Assembly: GCF_004917075.1 (NCBI RefSeq)
Contig: NZ_SSYB01000002.1
Span: 581,002-645,001 of the forward strand
From: Geomonas edaphica
GTDB lineage: Bacteria; Desulfobacterota; Desulfuromonadia; Geobacterales; Geobacteraceae
Length of the DNA stretch: 64,000 bases
Reading direction: 5' to 3'
Shown: positions 53,534-63,000 of the stretch, piece after piece
How positions within the stretch are numbered: the stretch's first letter is position 1
How the letters are laid out: each line of letters starts with the position of its first letter
Notes under the pieces: generated by a model
What the model was told of the DNA's origin: nothing
The model's database searches: none
What the model saw: the letters and a program-made list of their open reading frames with translations, nothing else
Translations under genes and position numbers: made by a program

Positions 53534-54080
53534 CATTAAGGCGATAAGCCATGCCACATAGTGCGATAGGTAGCTCCGTTAAAACCAGAGGGCATGACAC
53601 ATCGTACGATAGGTAGTTCCATTAAGGGCAAAGGTCATGGCACATCGTACGATAGGTGGCTCCGTTAAGGGCAAAGGTCATGGCACATCATGCGATAGGT
53701 AGCTCCGTTAAGGGCAAAGGTCATGGCACATCGTGCGATAGGCAGCTCCGTTAAGGGCAAAGGTTATGGCACATTGCGCGATAGGCAGCTCCGTTTAGGG
53801 CAAAGGTCATGGCACATCGTGCGGTGCGTAGCTCCGTTAAGGGCAAAGGTCGTGGCTTATCGCGCGATGCATAGCTCTGTTAAAGGTAAAGGTCATGGCA
53901 CATCGCGCAATGCATAGCTCTGTTAAGGCTAAAGGTCATGGCACATCGCGCAATGCATAGCTCTGTTAAGGCTAAAGGTCATGGCACATCACGCGACGCA
54001 TAGCTCCGTTAAGGCTAAAGGTCATGGCACATACGCTGCGCATAGCTCTATTAAGACTAAATGGCATAACATGTAGCGGA
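53534..54080. repeat. 43-bp tandem repeat array, about 12 units
   Basis: The CACATC anchor recurs at 53555, 53598, 53641, 53684, 53727, 53770, 53813, 53856, 53899, 53942, 53985 and 54028, exactly 43 bp apart each time. Typical units read ...TCCGTTAAGGGCAAAGGTCATGGCACATCGTGCGATAGG in pieces. The outer units are degraded. Unit sequence drifts from left (AGGTAGCTCCGTTAAGGGC) to right (GCATAGCTCTGTTAAGGCT). Many units contain GCAC-ATC-GTGC or ATCGTACGAT dyads. The period is not a multiple of 3, so it is not coding. It lies between the zinc-finger gene's upstream side and the 3' end of the adhesin operon. Confidence 0.95.
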
Positions 54081-54173
54081 TGAGGAGGTTCGTTCAAGCT
54101 AATCGGCATGTCGCATCGCCCAAAAGGGACCTTGGCTCAGGGCAGCGGTGATCTGCGTTGGGGAGTGTGGAGG

Positions 54174-56285
54174 TTACAGATTGCTTTCCCGGACCAGCAG
54201 CGCCGCGGCGTTGCGTGTGATCTCACCGAGGAGGCTCTGCTTCTGCGCCTCGATGTGCACCACACCGCGCAGGGGAACCAAGGGAACCGTGTGAGGAGCG
54301 CAATTGTCCAGGCGTACCCTGAACACCGGGGTCTGCGGGATCTGTGCACCGCGCGCGTCGGGGCGGGTCGGGAGCGGCCCCCCGGACGACGAGGCGAGCA
54401 TGGGATCGTCTATCTCCGGCACGTTCACCCGGTCGATGTCGGCTACCGTGCAGCTCACCGGGCCGAATTCGCTTGCGTCCGGCAGGAACCGTGCGCGGGC
54501 CCCCGGCTGCAGCCGCTTAAGATCACGTTCGCCGACGTAGCTGTCGATCCGGTTAGCGGCGGTATCGGCCAGTAAGTAGAGTGGTTCTTTCGCCGACACC
54601 CAGACTCCCGGTCCGATCTCGTCATTTCTGGCCACGATGGTCCCGTCGAACGGGGCCCGCAGCGTGAGCCGGTTCCGCTCTCCCTCGAGCCCGGCCTGTT
54701 CGCTTCGGTCCACTTCGTAGCGGCGTTGAGGTACCATTCCTTGGCTTAACAGCTGCGGATCGAAGCTCTGCCGGTTTGCCTGCCACGCCGATATCGCTGC
54801 CGAGGTGCCGGCCTTCTTGATCTGAGCCTCGAGCTCAGGGACCTGCAGCTTGGCGAGGAGCTCCCCGCGACGAACCTTGGCGGTGCCGTCGTCGGCGGTC
54901 TGAAGCAGCATACCGCCGCGCGGCGCCGAGACCTGCTGCTCGCGCGCAGGCAGAAGCACCCCCGGTGCGGCGACGTCCCCCTGCCAGGGAACCACGAGAA
55001 AGGCGATGAACCCTGCCACGAGCAGCAGGGTGGTGAACAGGGCGAAGTTTAAGGTGATGCGGTCTCTCATTTTCCACCAGTCGGCCCCCTCGCGGTAGAA
55101 GGGGAGCAGTACGAACCAGCCGATCTCGATCCCGAAGAGGAAGATCCCCAGGGCCTTAAAGAAGTAGTGGTAAACCAAAAGCGCGATGCCGATGAAGACG
55201 GAAAAACGGTAGGCCCAGACGGCGTAGGCGAAACCTATCAGAAAACGCCTCCTCCCTCGCGAGGCCGGTTCAGGAGGAGGGGCTTTGAGACCGAAGAGCC
55301 TCTCGCGCAGCCACCAGCGTCCGAAGGCGAAAGAGCGCGCATGTAGGTTCGGGATCCCGAGGAGGTCGGAAAGGAAGAAGTAGCCGTCAAAACGCATGAA
55401 GGGGCTCGCGTTCAGGGCGATGGTCATCAAAAGTGTCGTTGTCGCCAGCATAAGCGCGGCTCCCCGCCACGGCCCGTCGGGAAGGAGTAGCCATGCCCAG
55501 AGGGCGGCCAGGGCCAGGATGAGCTCGGCCAGTACCCCCGCCGCTCCAACCGCTAGCCTTTGCCTACGCGAGGTTAGCTTCCACACCTCGTTTGTGTCGG
55601 TGAAGAGCATAGGTGTCATTACCACGAAGGCGACTCCCATAGCGGGGATGCGGCACCCGTAGCGGTGCGCGGTGAAGGCGTGCCCGAACTCGTGGATGAC
55701 CTTGGCAAGCGGGATGATGCACCAGAGGGCGAAGATCGCCTCGCCGCCCCGGTAGGCGGTGAAGGCGTGGGCGAAGAGGTCCCACTGCCGCGAGGCGAGG
55801 TAGAGGCCGAGGGCCGCAGCCACGAGCGCGACCAGGAGGAAGACCTTTGTGTAGATCCACCCGACGAGCGGCGCGGTGGCGTCGAGAAAGCGCTGCGGCC
55901 TGAAAAGGGGGACCCGGAAGAAGAGGTAGTTGTGCAAAAGCCAGGTGGCGCCGCCGAGCTTGCGGGCCCGTGCCGCCGCGACGAGGTAATCGGTTCCGGC
56001 TGCGGAGGGGAGATCGAGCAGGAAGTTGCGCTGCAAGAAGGTGGTCACCTCGGCGAGGTCGGTCTCGGTAGCGTCGAGGGTGGTCTCCCGGCGGACCGCC
56101 TCGAGCACCGCCGCGACGGACCCCAGGTGCCAGCGCGAGAGGATCTCGAAGGCGGGCCAGGCGAGCAGGTAGTAGCGGTTGTTCGCCGGATCGTGCAGGG
56201 TCCAACCGGGTGAGCCGTCCGGGGCAGTGGGGGCCGGGAGGAGGTCGAGCTCCTCCCGTAGCGGTGGGAGCGCCAGGTTCACCAT
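54174..56285 (-). CDS. M50-like membrane peptidase fused to HlyD-type adaptor domain
   Basis: This 703-residue protein has an N-terminal cytoplasmic PqqD-like region. A multi-helix membrane domain follows with the zinc motif HEFGH (LAKVIHEFGHAFTAHRYGC) and a second metal region NASPFMRFDGYFFLSD, as in site-2-type M50 peptidases. From residue 420 come a helix and a biotinyl-lipoyl/HlyD barrel (VSAPRGGMLLQ, LTLRAPFDGTIVARND). Such fusions are sometimes annotated as peptide zinc metalloproteases. It is the last gene of the adhesin operon and overlaps the GAF-HlyD gene by 7 nt. Confidence 0.85.
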   Translation of the reverse strand: MVNLALPPLREELDLLPAPTAPDGSPGWTLHDPANNRYYLLAWPAFEILSRWHLGSVAAVLEAVRRETTLDATETDLAEVTTFLQRNFLLDLPSAAGTDYLVAAARARKLGGATWLLHNYLFFRVPLFRPQRFLDATAPLVGWIYTKVFLLVALVAAALGLYLASRQWDLFAHAFTAYRGGEAIFALWCIIPLAKVIHEFGHAFTAHRYGCRIPAMGVAFVVMTPMLFTDTNEVWKLTSRRQRLAVGAAGVLAELILALAALWAWLLLPDGPWRGAALMLATTTLLMTIALNASPFMRFDGYFFLSDLLGIPNLHARSFAFGRWWLRERLFGLKAPPPEPASRGRRRFLIGFAYAVWAYRFSVFIGIALLVYHYFFKALGIFLFGIEIGWFVLLPFYREGADWWKMRDRITLNFALFTTLLLVAGFIAFLVVPWQGDVAAPGVLLPAREQQVSAPRGGMLLQTADDGTAKVRRGELLAKLQVPELEAQIKKAGTSAAISAWQANRQSFDPQLLSQGMVPQRRYEVDRSEQAGLEGERNRLTLRAPFDGTIVARNDEIGPGVWVSAKEPLYLLADTAANRIDSYVGERDLKRLQPGARARFLPDASEFGPVSCTVADIDRVNVPEIDDPMLASSSGGPLPTRPDARGAQIPQTPVFRVRLDNCAPHTVPLVPLRGVVHIEAQKQSLLGEITRNAAALLVRESNL

Positions 56286-57607
56286 CCCAGCCTCTGGCGC
56301 AGCGCCGTTATGGGGCGCCGGAAAATGAGGCGCCCGAGGGTGACCTCTTCCCCGTAGATGCGCACCGTCCCGGTGAGTCCCAGCCGCGGTGGCGTCGCCC
56401 CCTGGGCGAAGTCGGCCTTAAGGCGGTACGCCGCGTATCCGGCCGGGTTCAGCTCCGGCTTGAATGATGCGTAGCTCAAGGTCCCTTCCACGGGATGCTG
56501 CGGGTCCGTCCCGAGATATAGCTTCACCCGCGAGCCGAGTTTCAGGTCCATCGCGTCCGCGACCGGTAAGTGGATGAGCATCTCGGCCCGGGCGGGATCG
56601 GCGATCACCAGCACCCGTTCACCGACCGAAACGTTCTTCCCTACCCAGTCGCTCTGGTCTGCGAAGACCGCGACGCCGGATCTCGGGGCACGCACCTGGA
56701 GGCGGTGGAACATCTGCCGCGAGTAGGAAAGCTCGGCCTCCTTTTCCTGCATTTTCCCGCGCCTAGGTTCCATCTCGCCGCGGGTCTTGTCGTCGGAAAG
56801 CGCCATCTGCACCGACTGGCGGTATTCCTCGCTCGCCACCTCGTAGGCCTTGGTCGCCACCCCCATCTTGGCGCGCAGCGCAGAGCTGTCGTATTCGAAG
56901 AGAAGATCCCCCTGGTGCACCGGCTGGTTCGGATGGAGGAAGAAACGGTCGATGACGCCGTCCAGAGGAGAGCGGACCACGAAGGGGTCTTTGGGGGTCA
57001 CCTCGGCCGGTGCGAGCACCGAGAGGCGGACCGGGTAGAAGAGGGCGGCGACGGCGAGGGCCACCGGGATCAGTTTGAATGCCCCGCGGAAGACGCCGCT
57101 GCTCAGTGCTCCGCGCCTTTTTCCACCCGCAAGAGCCCACAGGGCGTGTGCGTATATCGAGGCGAGTTCGTCAAGGAGGGTGAGCTCCCCCTCGAGCCAC
57201 TCCTCGTCGCGGGCAAAGAGCAGAAGTCCGAGGAGGGAGCCGTCCTTGCCGCGCAGCGGGGCGACCGCCGCGTGCGCCGGAAGCCAATCCCCCCAGCGCT
57301 CTCCAAGGGCAGCCGGAAGCTCCGAGGGGCCGGTCGCGCGGCTTTTCTGTTCCTTGCGCCAGTTCGGAAAGACGCGGGCTAGCCACTGCACGTAAGGTGC
57401 GCTCGGGTCGCTCTCCGGGAGCCCCGACACCGCGTAGACCCCCTTTCCCTGGAGCCACAACGCCCCCTGCCGGTAACTGAGAACCTGCTTGGTCTCATTG
57501 ACTGCGATGAAACCTACTTCACGGGGATCGGCGGCCTGACGTGCCCGCCGCCCGATCTGCAGGAGCAGCCCCATCCCGAGCAGACGTTCATCCTGGATCT
57601 CGGTCAT
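56279..57607 (-). CDS. GAF-domain HlyD-family adaptor
   Basis: In the 442-residue product, residues 1-160 are a GAF-like cytoplasmic domain (LLLQIGRRARQAADPREVGFIAVNETKQVLSYRQGALWL). One membrane helix lies near residues 176-196 (FKLIPVALAVAALFYPV). A periplasmic HlyD-type adaptor follows (VVRSPLDGVIDRFFLHPNQPVHQGDLLFEYD, coiled coil, VRAPRSGVAVFADQSDWVGKNVSVGERVLVI). A small-molecule-sensing GAF on an export adaptor is unusual. It overlaps both neighbours by a few bases, so it is translated with them. Confidence 0.88.
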   Translation of the reverse strand: MTEIQDERLLGMGLLLQIGRRARQAADPREVGFIAVNETKQVLSYRQGALWLQGKGVYAVSGLPESDPSAPYVQWLARVFPNWRKEQKSRATGPSELPAALGERWGDWLPAHAAVAPLRGKDGSLLGLLLFARDEEWLEGELTLLDELASIYAHALWALAGGKRRGALSSGVFRGAFKLIPVALAVAALFYPVRLSVLAPAEVTPKDPFVVRSPLDGVIDRFFLHPNQPVHQGDLLFEYDSSALRAKMGVATKAYEVASEEYRQSVQMALSDDKTRGEMEPRRGKMQEKEAELSYSRQMFHRLQVRAPRSGVAVFADQSDWVGKNVSVGERVLVIADPARAEMLIHLPVADAMDLKLGSRVKLYLGTDPQHPVEGTLSYASFKPELNPAGYAAYRLKADFAQGATPPRLGLTGTVRIYGEEVTLGRLIFRRPITALRQRLGW

Positions 57608-58377
57608 CTCTGCCCCTTGGCGAAGCTCGCCGTTCCGCTCATCCCCGTCACGAGCTCATCGTGGCGCCCCACGATCTCGCCCATGACCGGAACCGTCTGG
57701 CTTAAGGGGTCGATGCGGGCACCTATCCTAACCACTCGCGCCTCGTAACTTTTCCCCAGCTCCTCGATATGCACCGTGAAGCGCCCCTTGGTGCGCAGCC
57801 AGGAGAGCCAGCGGGAGGGGACGATCATCCTCACCTCGAGCCGGCTCGTGTCGAGGAGGTCCATGAGCGGCTTGCCGGGCGAGACGTACTGGAAGCGGTC
57901 CACCTGGAGTTTCGCGACCCTTCCTGAGAACGGCGCCTTCATGGTGCATTTCGAGACGGTCACCTGCATGGCGGACACCTCGGCGTCGGTTTCCTTCACC
58001 TTGGCGCGGGCCTGATCGACCTCGAGGCTGCTGATCGAGTTCAATTCCGCGAGGCGCTCGCTCACCTTCAGGGTCTCGCGAGCCGCCTCGGCCGTCGCCT
58101 GCGCCTTTTGCAACTGCGCCTGGAGCAGCGAGCAGTCGAACTCGACCAGGAGTTCTCCCTGTCGGAAGGAGTCCCCCTCTTTGAAGGGGAGCTTTAGTAC
58201 GTTTGCCGCGATCTCCGACGAGAGCGTGGTCTGCTGTGCCGGTGCGAGTTGGATGCGGACCATTCCCTCACCGGCGGAGACCCCGGGAAGGGAGACGATA
58301 CCTGCCAGTGTGCAGGCAAGAAATGAAACCAGGCGGTTGGCCCGGCGAAACGAAAGCAGGAGGTGAGGAATCTTCAT
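57604..58377 (-). CDS. HlyD-family periplasmic adaptor
   Basis: ATG 58377 (AAGGA upstream) gives a signal or anchor segment (NRLVSFLACTLAGIVSLPGVSAG) and 257 residues in all. The longer ORF from 58467 lacks support. The lipoyl halves flank a short coiled coil (QLQKAQATAEAARETLKVSERLAELNSISSLEVDQARAK), and CTMKAPFSGRVAKLQVDRFQYVSPGKPLMDLLD is the second half. It should bridge the inner-membrane component to the TolC-like protein encoded upstream. Confidence 0.9.
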   Translation of the reverse strand: MKIPHLLLSFRRANRLVSFLACTLAGIVSLPGVSAGEGMVRIQLAPAQQTTLSSEIAANVLKLPFKEGDSFRQGELLVEFDCSLLQAQLQKAQATAEAARETLKVSERLAELNSISSLEVDQARAKVKETDAEVSAMQVTVSKCTMKAPFSGRVAKLQVDRFQYVSPGKPLMDLLDTSRLEVRMIVPSRWLSWLRTKGRFTVHIEELGKSYEARVVRIGARIDPLSQTVPVMGEIVGRHDELVTGMSGTASFAKGQR

Positions 58378-58399
58378 ATCGGTTCCTTCTGTGAGCAGA

Positions 58400-59962
58400 T
58401 TAGCGCAGCCCCGCCGGAAGGGGGGGCACCGCCGGTGTGGCCGGCGCGGAAGACCGGCAAACGGCACGTTGATAAAACTTCTCCGGAGCCGGGCACTTGG
58501 TATCCAACTGGTTCCTGATCGCCAGGGACAGCTGCGAAAGCTCGTGGGACCCTACCGTTTCCGGCAGCGGGTCCTGCCCGAGGCTTGCGTTCACCTGTCC
58601 GTAAGCGTTCTGCACCGCGGCGTAGTTCTGGTAGTTGCGGTATTCCGCCATGAGCGTGGAGGTTGCCGAACGGATCTCGTTGATCCTGCTCTGCGAACCG
58701 CTTGCCGCAGCGTTCCTGGTCTGCTCGTAGATCTTCTTCTCCACGTCCCTCAACTCGCCGGCCAGTTCGTACTGGCGTACCTGGGTCTGGTAGTTCTGGT
58801 ACGCGATGTGGACCTGGGTGAGGATCGCCATGCTGAGCGCCATCCGTTGCGCCTTCACGAGCTCAGCCTGTCCCTTGGCCAGCTTGTACTGGCTCGGGCC
58901 GCTTAGCAGGCTTAAAAGGTTCCATGTCATCCGCGCGCCCCCCTCGACCCAGCTGTTGTTCACGAGGAGGCTGTTGGAGTCGTAATTCCCACCGAAGTTC
59001 ACCTCGATACCGGGGAGCATTCTGAGGATGGATTTGCGCACGTCGGTCGCGCTGATCCGTTCGTTGTAATCGGCCTCGACCAGTTCCGGGCGCTGCAGCA
59101 GTGCCTTTTCCTCCATGGCGCTAAGGTTGTCGCACAGCCCCGGTACATCCATCCCTGGCGGGACGACGAGGTTGAAAGGTTGTCCCGGGGGGAGGTTCAT
59201 CAGTGCAGCCAGGCGCGGCTTGGCCTGTTGCAGTTCATCCCGGAAGGTCTCAAGCTGCTTCAGTATCTCAAGCAACGTCTTACGGTAATTGAGCGTTTCC
59301 AGCGGCGGGCGCAGCTTCTCCCCCTCGACGCATTCGATGTCGTTCAACGTTTTGCGCACCTCGGCCAGCAGCGGCTCGAAGCGTCCTTCCATCTGCTGCG
59401 CCCCCAGCGCCTGCCAGTAAGCCTGGCGCACCTGCTGGATGATGGTGTGCACCACCTTGCGGCGACGCTCGTTCATGATGTGGGCCCGGTCGGCCTGCTG
59501 CTTGGCCTGAAGGTAGCTCACTCCGAAGTCGAGGATGTTCCAGCTAAGGGTGAGATCGGTGGTGAAATGGTCCCGGTCGGAGGAGTAGGAGGGGACCAGC
59601 GACTGCTCGTGAGTCTTGTAGTTAATGCTGGAAGAGGCGTTGTAGCTGTCACGCTGCGAGTAGCCGGCCGAGGCGACGAGATGTGGCAGCATGTCGTAGG
59701 ACATCGCGTCACCCTGCCGCAGAGCTAAGGCATCTTCCATTATCTTTATGCGATGGTCGAGGTTGTATTTTAGCGCCCGCGCCATCGCCTCTTCGAGCGT
59801 GACCGGGGCCTGTACCGCTTCCTGCCCATCGTACATGGCCAAGCGGTCCGCGGCGACCCGGGACATGAGCTCGCTTGTCGACAAAGGTTTTGTATGTACG
59901 GCGCAACCCGTACTGAAAAGGAATAATGACGCGATCACTGCGTACGACGTTGTTTTCCTCAT
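58400..59962 (-). CDS. TolC-family outer-membrane lipoprotein
   Basis: ATG 59962 (AGGAG 6 nt upstream) opens a lipoprotein signal (MRKTTSYAVIASLFLFSTGC). The 520-residue product has two long helical hairpin repeats of the outer-membrane efflux protein fold (VTLEEAMARALKYNLDHRI, HIMNERRRKVVHTIIQQVRQAYW; second half ISATDVRKSILRMLPGIEVNFGGNYDSNSLL). Its strands form the barrel and its helices the tunnel. It follows the adhesin gene by 38 nt, so the adhesin is the likely cargo. Confidence 0.92.
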   Translation of the reverse strand: MRKTTSYAVIASLFLFSTGCAVHTKPLSTSELMSRVAADRLAMYDGQEAVQAPVTLEEAMARALKYNLDHRIKIMEDALALRQGDAMSYDMLPHLVASAGYSQRDSYNASSSINYKTHEQSLVPSYSSDRDHFTTDLTLSWNILDFGVSYLQAKQQADRAHIMNERRRKVVHTIIQQVRQAYWQALGAQQMEGRFEPLLAEVRKTLNDIECVEGEKLRPPLETLNYRKTLLEILKQLETFRDELQQAKPRLAALMNLPPGQPFNLVVPPGMDVPGLCDNLSAMEEKALLQRPELVEADYNERISATDVRKSILRMLPGIEVNFGGNYDSNSLLVNNSWVEGGARMTWNLLSLLSGPSQYKLAKGQAELVKAQRMALSMAILTQVHIAYQNYQTQVRQYELAGELRDVEKKIYEQTRNAAASGSQSRINEIRSATSTLMAEYRNYQNYAAVQNAYGQVNASLGQDPLPETVGSHELSQLSLAIRNQLDTKCPAPEKFYQRAVCRSSAPATPAVPPLPAGLR

Positions 59963-60000
59963 GCTGGCTCCTGAATTCTTGCGACTCGTTTGATCGAGAA

Positions 60001-63000
60001 TCATACGGCGTGCCCCTTCTTGGCGGGAGTTTTATCGAACATCTTCACCAGTTCCATGCTGCGTTGCCTGTTGTTCTCCCCAGCAATTTTATCGGCTAAA
60101 GAAGCACGACCTTTAAGGGCGCGATGTGGCGACAGTTCGGTGCCGCGATCATTTTTCGCATGCGGCGCTTCCGGTTTTTCCTGGGCAGGTTTTTCAGCCG
60201 GTTCCGCACCGTCGGCGGCGGGTTTCTGGGGTACTGCGTTCGGGCGGGCCGGGGCGATGGTCAGCTTGAACACCGTCGATGCCGCGTTTCCCTTGGCGTC
60301 GCTCGCCATGACCTTCACCTCGAAGGTTCCTGTCGCATTCGCCGGCGGACGGTTGACGATGAAACGGCCGGTAGTTGCGTCGAAGCTCAGCCACTCGGGA
60401 AGCGGCTGGCCGTTGGAGAGTGTCGCGTCCACTTTCACCTCTGCGCCGGGCTCGGAATGCCTGAAGACACCGGAGGGGAGGGCGAAGGTGGAAACGTCGT
60501 TGATCTGGACCTCCTGGGGCGCCGGTGGATTAACTACGTAGAGTGCCAGGTCGCTCACCGCAGCGTGGCCCGCATCGGTCCCGAAGACGACCACTCCGTT
60601 GGAGATGGCGGCAGTTGCAGAGCCCGTTCCTACACTTTGGGATGTCGAGGTCCTGTCAGAAATCTCAGATGATGAAGACTGTGCCGGAACGGTCGGCTGG
60701 GCTGCTGCTCCCCCGGAAGTGGAAGCGTCCGATTGGCCGGAACGGGCATCGGTTGAGGAAGTAGCACCCTGGGTATTCGCCGTCGTCACTGTGAGCTGGA
60801 ACTGGACCGCTGCCGTGTTGCCGTTCGTGTCGTGAGCGGTGACCTTGATGTCTACTGCGCCGGAGGTCCCTTCCGGCGGAACGGCGGTAAAGCGACCGGT
60901 GCTCGAGTCGAACTTGATCCAGTCGGGGAGCGGCCTGCCATCGGTGAGTGTTGCCTCGAGGGTCACCTTGTCGCTCGTGCCGTTCTGGACGAAGACTCCA
61001 TTGGGAAGGTTGAATGCGGTTGCCTGTTGGGCGTTGGCCTCCTGGGAGGACGGCGTCTGTGCCGCGAACAGCCCTTCCTGCCCGGCGGTTGTGTCCGAGC
61101 GGGTGTAGTTGACGACGCCGCTTTGCTCGGTTTCCGCCGGAGTGCCTTCGAAGGCTGTGGGTGTTGTGTCGGCACCGGTTTGGTTGGAAGAAGTGTGAGA
61201 GTCCGTCCCGGTGATCAGATCTGTAGTCGTGGAGGGGGACGTTGCGGTCGGCGTGGTCGGCGCAGGCGTCGACGGAGCGGCAGTTGTGTCCGTCCCGGTG
61301 GTTGTGTGCGGCGTCGAAGTGTCAATTTTCAAGGTGAAAGCGCTGGCGCCGGTATTGCTATTTCCTGCCGCATCGGCGGCAATTGCGGTAAAGGTGTGCG
61401 TCCCGTCGGAAAGGGTGGCCGTGGGGGTTACGGTCCAATTGCCGTTGCTGTCCGCTGTGGCCGTTCCGATGATGGTGGTCCCTTCGTAGATGGTGACGGT
61501 GCTCCCCGGTTCGGAAGTGCCGACGAGGGTAGGAGTTGCGTCTTTTATCGTGCCGTTGTCGGTGACGCGAGTGCCGGTGGAGTCGGCGTCATTGACGGCA
61601 GCCTGTATAGCGGGCGCAGGCGCTATTGTATCGATATGGACCGTGTAGCCGTCGGCATTCGAGGTGGTGTTGCCTGCCGCATCGGTGCTGGACGCAGTGA
61701 AGGTATGCGTGCCGTTGCCGAGTGTGGACGTGGTAAAGGTCCAATGACCGGAATTGTCGGCTACCACGGTCCCCACAAGTTCGCCTCCGTCGAATACCTT
61801 CACGGTACTACCGGCCTCGGCGGTACCGGCTACGGTCGGAGAGGAGTCATTGGTGTAGCCGTTGTTGGTTACGTTACCGGTCTCCGGCGCAAAATCGTCC
61901 GTTACCGTGTTGATGGTGGGGGCGCTGGGAGGGACAACGTCTACGTTGTACCCCTTGGTAGTCGTGGCCGTAGTTGAGCTGCCGCCTGCGCTGGTGGTCG
62001 TCACGCTGGCGTTGATGGTCATGTCCGCGGCGGCGGCGAGCTTGCTGCCCGGGACGTTGATGCTGAAGGTCCTGGATGCGTCGACGGTGCCGGTGTAGTT
62101 GGTCCCGTCAACGGTAATGGTTACGGTGTCGCCGGTCTGCACATCACCGCCTACGGTGCCGGTGATGGCGACGGTACCGGCTGCTTCGGAGATATTGAGG
62201 ATGTTATCCGAGGTAATGCCATTTACAGTTACCGATGCAGTCGGTGCAGTGACGTCTTTGGTGTATGCCTTAGTCGTCGTGGCAGTCGTAGCGTTACCGG
62301 CGGCATCGGTAGTGGTCACGCTGGCATCGATGGTGAGATCCGCATCTGCAGCAAGCTTGCTGCCGGGGACGTTGATGCTGAAGGTTCTGGAGGCATCCAC
62401 GGTGCCGGTGTAGTTCGTCCCGTCGACGGTGATCGTCACGGTGTCGCCGGTCTGTACGTCACCGCCCACGGTGCCGGTAATGGCGACGGTCCCGGCTGCT
62501 TCCGAGATGTTCAGCACGTTGTCTGAAGTGATGCCATTGACCGTTACCGATGCAGTCGGTGCAGTGACATCTTTGGTGTATGCCTTAGTTGTCGTGGCAG
62601 TCGTAGCGTTACCGGCGGCATCGGTAGTGGTCACGCTGGCGCCTACAGTGAGATCTGCATCGGCAGCCAGTTTGCTGCCCGGGACGTTGATGCTGAAGGT
62701 TCTGGAGGCGTCGACGGTGCCGGTGTAGTTAGTCCCATCGACGGTGATCGTCACGGTGTCGCCGGTCTGTACGTCACCGCCCACGGTGCCGGTAACGGCG
62801 ACGGTCCCGGCTGCTTCCGAGATGTTGAGGACGTTGTCGGAGGTGATGCCGTTCACCGTTACGGATGCTGCGGGGGCATTGAGGTCTTTGGAGTACGCCT
62901 TGTTGGTTGTTGCAGTTGCAGAGATACCTTCAGCGCTTGTGGTGGTAACGCTTGCGTCAATGGTCGAATCCGCATCGGCGGCAAGTTTGCTGCCAGAGAC

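Noticed and set aside
53534..54080. Each 43-bp unit contains TGGCAC, which looks like a sigma-54 -24 element.
   Set aside because: The following GC is two bases too close and TTGC is absent, so no unit has a proper -24/-12 pair.
53534..54080. The tandem array could be a CRISPR array.
   Set aside because: Units are continuous 43-bp direct repeats with no unique spacers, and no cas genes are nearby.
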